The notes under the pieces are model-generated. The model was not told where the DNA came from, did not search any database, and was given only the letters and a program-made list of their open reading frames with translations. Below are positions 60,810 through 64,000 of a DNA stretch of 64,000 nucleotides, piece after piece. The stretch is taken from positions 327,368 to 391,367 of the forward strand of contig JAFEAT010000003.1 of assembly GCA_018266255.1 (NCBI GenBank), in the 5' to 3' direction. Position numbers and translations under genes: made by a program. The DNA comes from Cyanobacteria bacterium SZAS-4. GTDB taxonomy: Bacteria > Cyanobacteriota > Vampirovibrionia > Obscuribacterales > Obscuribacteraceae. Each line of letters begins with the position of its first letter. Positions within the stretch are counted from its first letter, which is position 1.

Positions 60810-61245
60810 TTTCGGCGCGCATCATTTTAGGCACCGGTCAGTAAGGCGCGAATCGATCGCCAACCTATATATGTTCGCCTACCTTTCGCTTACCTTTCCA
60901 TTCTTTGCATCCGTTCCGTCTTGGGCCGATTGCCTCCAAAATTCGACAATTTCGCCTGACTGGATCGCTCCGCGGAGCTTTGATTCGGCCGTTTTATTAT
61001 ATTTTTCTGTCGGTTCGGCTGGTTGCCAAGATTAAATCTGGGATTTAAGGTAGCCAGAGCCTCCCTGTGGGCGTTTCGGGGCTTGGCGGCTTTGGTTTAC
61101 GTAATTCCCCCAATGTACAGGCATACCGTCCGGATCTATTCTTTCATCAGCGGTAACACCTCTCGTCGAAATAGACAAAACGAAGAACCCCGGCGGGGTT
61201 TGTCTGTTTCCCTGCGTCTCTCTAACTTGGAATGAGGAAAGTCAA
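60810..61245 (+). other. 436-bp gene-free region with structured leader of the S53 gene
   Basis: No convincing gene. A TATTAT at 60995-61000 could be a -10, giving a leader of about 240 bases. A 70-codon frame (61023-61235) starts at TTG and lacks an SD. The hairpin at 61173-61205 lies close to the SD (GAGGAAAG) of the S53 gene. Confidence 0.5.
61173..61205 (+). promoter_or_regulatory. Two-tier hairpin with GGC loop upstream of the S53 gene
   Basis: Outer stem AGACA/TGTCT (5 bp), an 8-base bulge on the 5' side, inner stem AACCCC/GGGGTT (6 bp) and a GGC loop, 41 bases before the ATG. The core is the same design as the hairpin at 54151-54181. A post-transcriptional regulatory role is inferred. 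Confidence 0.5.
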
Positions 61246-63705
61246 ATGCCTGGCGATAACCCGAATGACAAGATCCCTGTAGCTCAAAATGACCCAACAA
61301 GACAAGCTTTAGGACAGCAAGCATTCAGCCCGTCAGACAATGCGGCAGCCCCTTCCAGTAAGTTCGACAGATACGTCAATGTCACAGCTCAAGGCGTTGA
61401 GCATTTGCCTGGTGGCGTTATCAAAGCTGCCGAAGACGCGATCACGCATCCTCTAGACACAGTGAAGATGGTTGCAGAGTCAGCAGCGTTGGGCGCCGTG
61501 CTCAAGACTGCACTGCCAAAAGGCGGACCAGCCGGAATGATTGCTGGTCTGGCGATTGGCGGATACTTTTTATACAAATCTGCTGAACCAATTGGCGACG
61601 CATACTCAAAAGCTGGCAGCGCCAAAACCATGGGCGAGCTGAACGCAGCCGGCCGCGAACTCGGCGACGCAGGCGGTGCTTTCGTCACTAACTCGTTGAT
61701 CAGCATGGGCGGCTACCGTCTCGGTGCAGGCGCAGCAAACAAATTCTTGATGACAGAGCGCATGGATGGTTTCGCTGTAGCGAAAGAAAATTTCTGGAAC
61801 TCTGCCAACGACAAAATCTCATCGATCAAATTGCCTTTCATGAAAGGTCCTCTTGCAGAAGGCATGGCACCAATCGATGCAACCTCCGCTGAGCGCTTCG
61901 GCGCTAAGAGCTTGAGCCTCGCGTCCAACATCAAAGTTGAAGGCGAAAGAGCTCACCTTCTCTACACTGAAAGACCTGCACCTAATGCAAATGTTGTCGG
62001 TCAAGTTCCAGACGCCAACATCGCCGTCACTGTTCTAGCGAAGACCAAAGGGTCCGAGCTGCTCATGGACCGGCACATCGCACGCATCGCCAATGGTGCC
62101 AAGCCGTTGACCGACGCGCAAATCGAAGCAAAGTTCGGAGTCGATCCAGTCGCAGAACAAGCAGTCAGTAAGTTCGCAGCAGATCACGGATTGAGCATAG
62201 TTGACCAGACTAGAGCATCTGGACGTATCGTTCTCGAAGGATCTCCAGAGAACATGCAGAAAGCTTTTGGAACACAACTCCAACAATTCGAACAGAATGG
62301 AGCACAGTTCCGTGGAAGAAGTGGAACGCTATCTGTTCCAACAGAAGTAGCTCCACACATTCGCGGCGTTTTGGGTTTAGACAACAGACCGCAGTATCAC
62401 ACGAATTACGTCAAACTCTCCGATCTACCAGTCGAACTGGGCGGAACTCAAGGCACAGGATTGGTCGCCGGCGAAGCTGCTGCACCTAAACCAAACGTTG
62501 CTGGTGCCAGACCGTTGGAAGCGCAAGAAGTATTCAAAGCTTACGGTGCCGATCCTAAGTACGATGGAAAAGGCATGACTACTGGATTCTTGTCACTCGG
62601 CGGAACAATGCCTGAAGGATGGAATGACTATTTGAGATCGAAAGGAATCGATCCAAAGACATTCGAAACCATCAACGTTGCAAAAGAAGCACCTGCTCCA
62701 GACCCAGCCGGAGCTAACGGTGAGAACGCTCTGGACGGCGTAATCCACAAAGAAGGATTGCCAAAAGCGAAGACTGTAATGATTCAAGCTCCAAACGATG
62801 ACACCGGTATGCCAAACGGAATCGATCGTATGACGTTCCCTAAACCAGGTGAAAGTCAGATCACACATGCCAGTATCAGCTGGGGAATGTATGAGCCAGG
62901 CTGGACTCCGCAAGCACTTGCTGCGATGGAAGACGCTGGTAAGAGAGCTGCACTCAAAGGTATCACCATCACTGTTGCCGCTGGCGACAATGGCGCCGGT
63001 GACGGATGGAGAGGCAAGAAAGCTGTAGTTGACCAACCTTCTGGTTTGAAACACTTCACCGGAGTTGGTGGCACTCTGTTGACTCTAGCTGAAGACGGCA
63101 CAATCAAGTCTGAAAAAACCTGGAGTAGCGACGGAGCTACCGGTGGTGGCAGATCGTTGGTCACTCCAAGACCAGACTTCCAGGAAGGCGTCGTCATGCC
63201 AGAGAGCTTGAACAATCCCAAGTTCGACGGTCGCGGTGTTCCAGATATCGCTGCAAACGGAGATCCGAAGAGCGGATGGAAGACCTTCACTGACGATGGC
63301 GTTCAAGCTATCGGCGGAACGAGCGCATCGGCTCCTGAATCGGCTATTGCTGCTGCGATCATCAGTCAGGCAACTGGCAAACCGACTGGCTTCTGGAATC
63401 CAACTCTTTACAGATTGGCCAAGTCGAACCCAAGTGTCTACAACGACATCACCGTAGGCAGCAACACCGCTGAAGGCGTAAAGGGCTACAACGCTGGTCC
63501 TGGATGGGATGCTACAACTGGATGGGGTTCAGTCAATATCGCTAAGATGATCGATGTAGTGAACAAGGAAAACAACCAACACTTCGTTCCTCGCACTCTC
63601 AGGCAAGTTCCAGACATGGTGCGCAGAAACCACACCGAAGTGCCAGCATGGGCGATTCCATATCAGTCGACCACTGCCGCGAACGACCAGACCGAATCAA
63701 GATAA
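61246..63705 (+). CDS. S53 family serine-carboxyl peptidase (sedolisin/kumamolisin type) with unusual N-terminal extension
   Basis: 819 residues, SD GAGGAAAG. Residues 1-250 are Ala/Gly-rich with a hydrophobic stretch (about 93-112) and no Sec, lipoprotein or Tat signal. Residues about 255-380 form a pro-kumamolisin activation domain (FAADHGLSIVDQTRASGRIVLEG and AFGTQLQQFE). The catalytic domain follows: Glu493 and Asp497 in GENALDG, the oxyanion Asp581 in AAGDNG, and nucleophile Ser693 in GGTSASAP. Calcium-site residues are in VYNDITVGSN and GWDATTGWG. The active site is complete, so it should be an acid-active endopeptidase if processed. The lack of a visible signal and the N-terminal region are odd. 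Confidence 0.92.
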   Translation: MPGDNPNDKIPVAQNDPTRQALGQQAFSPSDNAAAPSSKFDRYVNVTAQGVEHLPGGVIKAAEDAITHPLDTVKMVAESAALGAVLKTALPKGGPAGMIAGLAIGGYFLYKSAEPIGDAYSKAGSAKTMGELNAAGRELGDAGGAFVTNSLISMGGYRLGAGAANKFLMTERMDGFAVAKENFWNSANDKISSIKLPFMKGPLAEGMAPIDATSAERFGAKSLSLASNIKVEGERAHLLYTERPAPNANVVGQVPDANIAVTVLAKTKGSELLMDRHIARIANGAKPLTDAQIEAKFGVDPVAEQAVSKFAADHGLSIVDQTRASGRIVLEGSPENMQKAFGTQLQQFEQNGAQFRGRSGTLSVPTEVAPHIRGVLGLDNRPQYHTNYVKLSDLPVELGGTQGTGLVAGEAAAPKPNVAGARPLEAQEVFKAYGADPKYDGKGMTTGFLSLGGTMPEGWNDYLRSKGIDPKTFETINVAKEAPAPDPAGANGENALDGVIHKEGLPKAKTVMIQAPNDDTGMPNGIDRMTFPKPGESQITHASISWGMYEPGWTPQALAAMEDAGKRAALKGITITVAAGDNGAGDGWRGKKAVVDQPSGLKHFTGVGGTLLTLAEDGTIKSEKTWSSDGATGGGRSLVTPRPDFQEGVVMPESLNNPKFDGRGVPDIAANGDPKSGWKTFTDDGVQAIGGTSASAPESAIAAAIISQATGKPTGFWNPTLYRLAKSNPSVYNDITVGSNTAEGVKGYNAGPGWDATTGWGSVNIAKMIDVVNKENNQHFVPRTLRQVPDMVRRNHTEVPAWAIPYQSTTAANDQTESR

Positions 63706-63890
63706 CCAAGCCACACACCAACCAAAACACGCCAAGCAAACACCAACCAAAACACCAACCAAAACACGCCAAGCAAACACCAACCAAAACACACTAACCA
63801 AAGCACCACACAAAAGTCCAAACGACTCCACCAAACAAATCAGCTAAACAACTCAACCAATCAAATCAACCAATCAAATCATCCAAACAC
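63706..63890 (+). other. G-poor A/C-rich 3' tail of the S53 transcript
   Basis: About 185 bases with only about 9 G on the plus strand. The RNA would be nearly unstructured and C-rich, like Rho-loading (rut) sites, although an intrinsic terminator follows at once. Not coding. Confidence 0.55.
63716..63789 (+). repeat. Two tandem copies of a 37-bp repeat
   Basis: Copies at 63716-63752 and 63753-63789, apparently identical. Each unit consists of a 25-base block containing ACGCCAAGC followed by CACCAACCAAAA. They lie 10 bp after the S53 stop codon within an A/C-rich tail. Confidence 0.85.
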
Positions 63891-63915
63891 AAAGGTGCGC
63901 CGACAGCGCACCTTT
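63891..63915 (+). terminator. Intrinsic terminator after the S53 gene
   Basis: A perfect 9-bp stem (AAAGGTGCG/CGCACCTTT) with a 7-base loop. The A and T ends of the stem let it work in both directions. The T-run downstream is short. Confidence 0.7.
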
Positions 63916-64000
63916 CGTGCTTAGATGAGTTGCGTTTGCAGCGAAGACTCTAATTCAGTTCAACGTCGTTTCGTTTGGCCCTTATAAAGTTGTAGTTAAT
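63916..64000. other. End of window, no gene seen
   Basis: 85 bases after the terminator hold no recognisable start, SD or RNA gene; whatever follows is outside the window. Confidence 0.4.

Noticed and set aside
61023..61235. 70-codon frame in the S53 leader
   Set aside because: TTG start without SD, overlaps the hairpin at 61173-61205, and its composition is not protein-like at the end. A leader peptide is not excluded.
63716..63789. CRISPR-like repeats
   Set aside because: Only two directly adjacent 37-bp units without unique spacers, and no cas genes nearby.

Overview
The window looks like a chromosomal segment of a Gram-negative (diderm) bacterium of intermediate GC. Signs of two membranes are a periplasmic lipoprotein adaptor paired with an RND pump, a TonB-C-like protein, an RlpA-like protein, and many Sec, lipoprotein and Tat signal peptides. 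The mix of kinesin-light-chain-type TPR proteins, secreted lineage-specific proteins, a GT28 glycolipid synthase, Ppk1, TadE/TadG-like proteins and an S53 peptidase would fit a non-photosynthetic cyanobacterial relative (Melainabacteria/Obscuribacterales type). This is inference only: no rRNA or ribosomal marker gene is present. I found no rRNA, tRNA, CRISPR array, transposase or phage structural gene. Genes sit on both strands in short operons, with frequent GTG and TTG starts.

Layout. 1-4021 (minus): RND efflux pump, cut by the window edge, with its lipoprotein adaptor. 4149-8632: endonuclease IV and a Nudix hydrolase, a repeat-containing secreted protein, then a tight trio of degenerate receiver, intact receiver and secreted C39-like peptidase. 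8637-16484: SPFH lipoprotein, IPT/TIG protein with a secreted glycerophosphodiesterase, RlpA-like protein, TPR protein, a secreted metzincin and a His-rich lytic-transglycosylase-like protein. 16626-25133: TPR proteins, a GT28 glycolipid glycosyltransferase, Ppk1 and a DUF488 protein. 25225-34693: small membrane proteins, a DEAD-box helicase with a near-consensus promoter and long leader, a Tat-type Cys-motif protein, an ABC-F ATPase, a TlpA-like thioredoxin protein and an MFS permease.

34754-46158 is the most unusual block: two TadE-like pseudopilins, a small TPR-like protein, a His-containing polytopic protein, a DUF4388 protein with an eroded GGDEF domain, a TadG-like von Willebrand factor A protein, and a 978-residue two-TM protein carrying four copies of a short TLIF-type motif. 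46323-54019 holds a flavin-reductase-like protein, a DUF1800/DUF1501 pair, a beta-carbonic anhydrase, several small proteins and a protein that resembles a divergent RelA/SpoT synthetase. 54315-64000 holds a large polytopic VIT/VWA protein, an alpha/beta hydrolase with a YihY-family protein, an SDR, and an S53 peptidase with no signal peptide, followed by a G-poor tandem-repeat tail and a strong terminator.

Working together, much of the segment serves the cell envelope: efflux, wall hydrolases, secreted peptidases, lipid turnover and glycolipid synthesis, and pilus-like surface proteins. A second theme is signalling with eroded domains: a receiver without its Asp, a GGDEF without its signature, and a RelA/SpoT-like protein.
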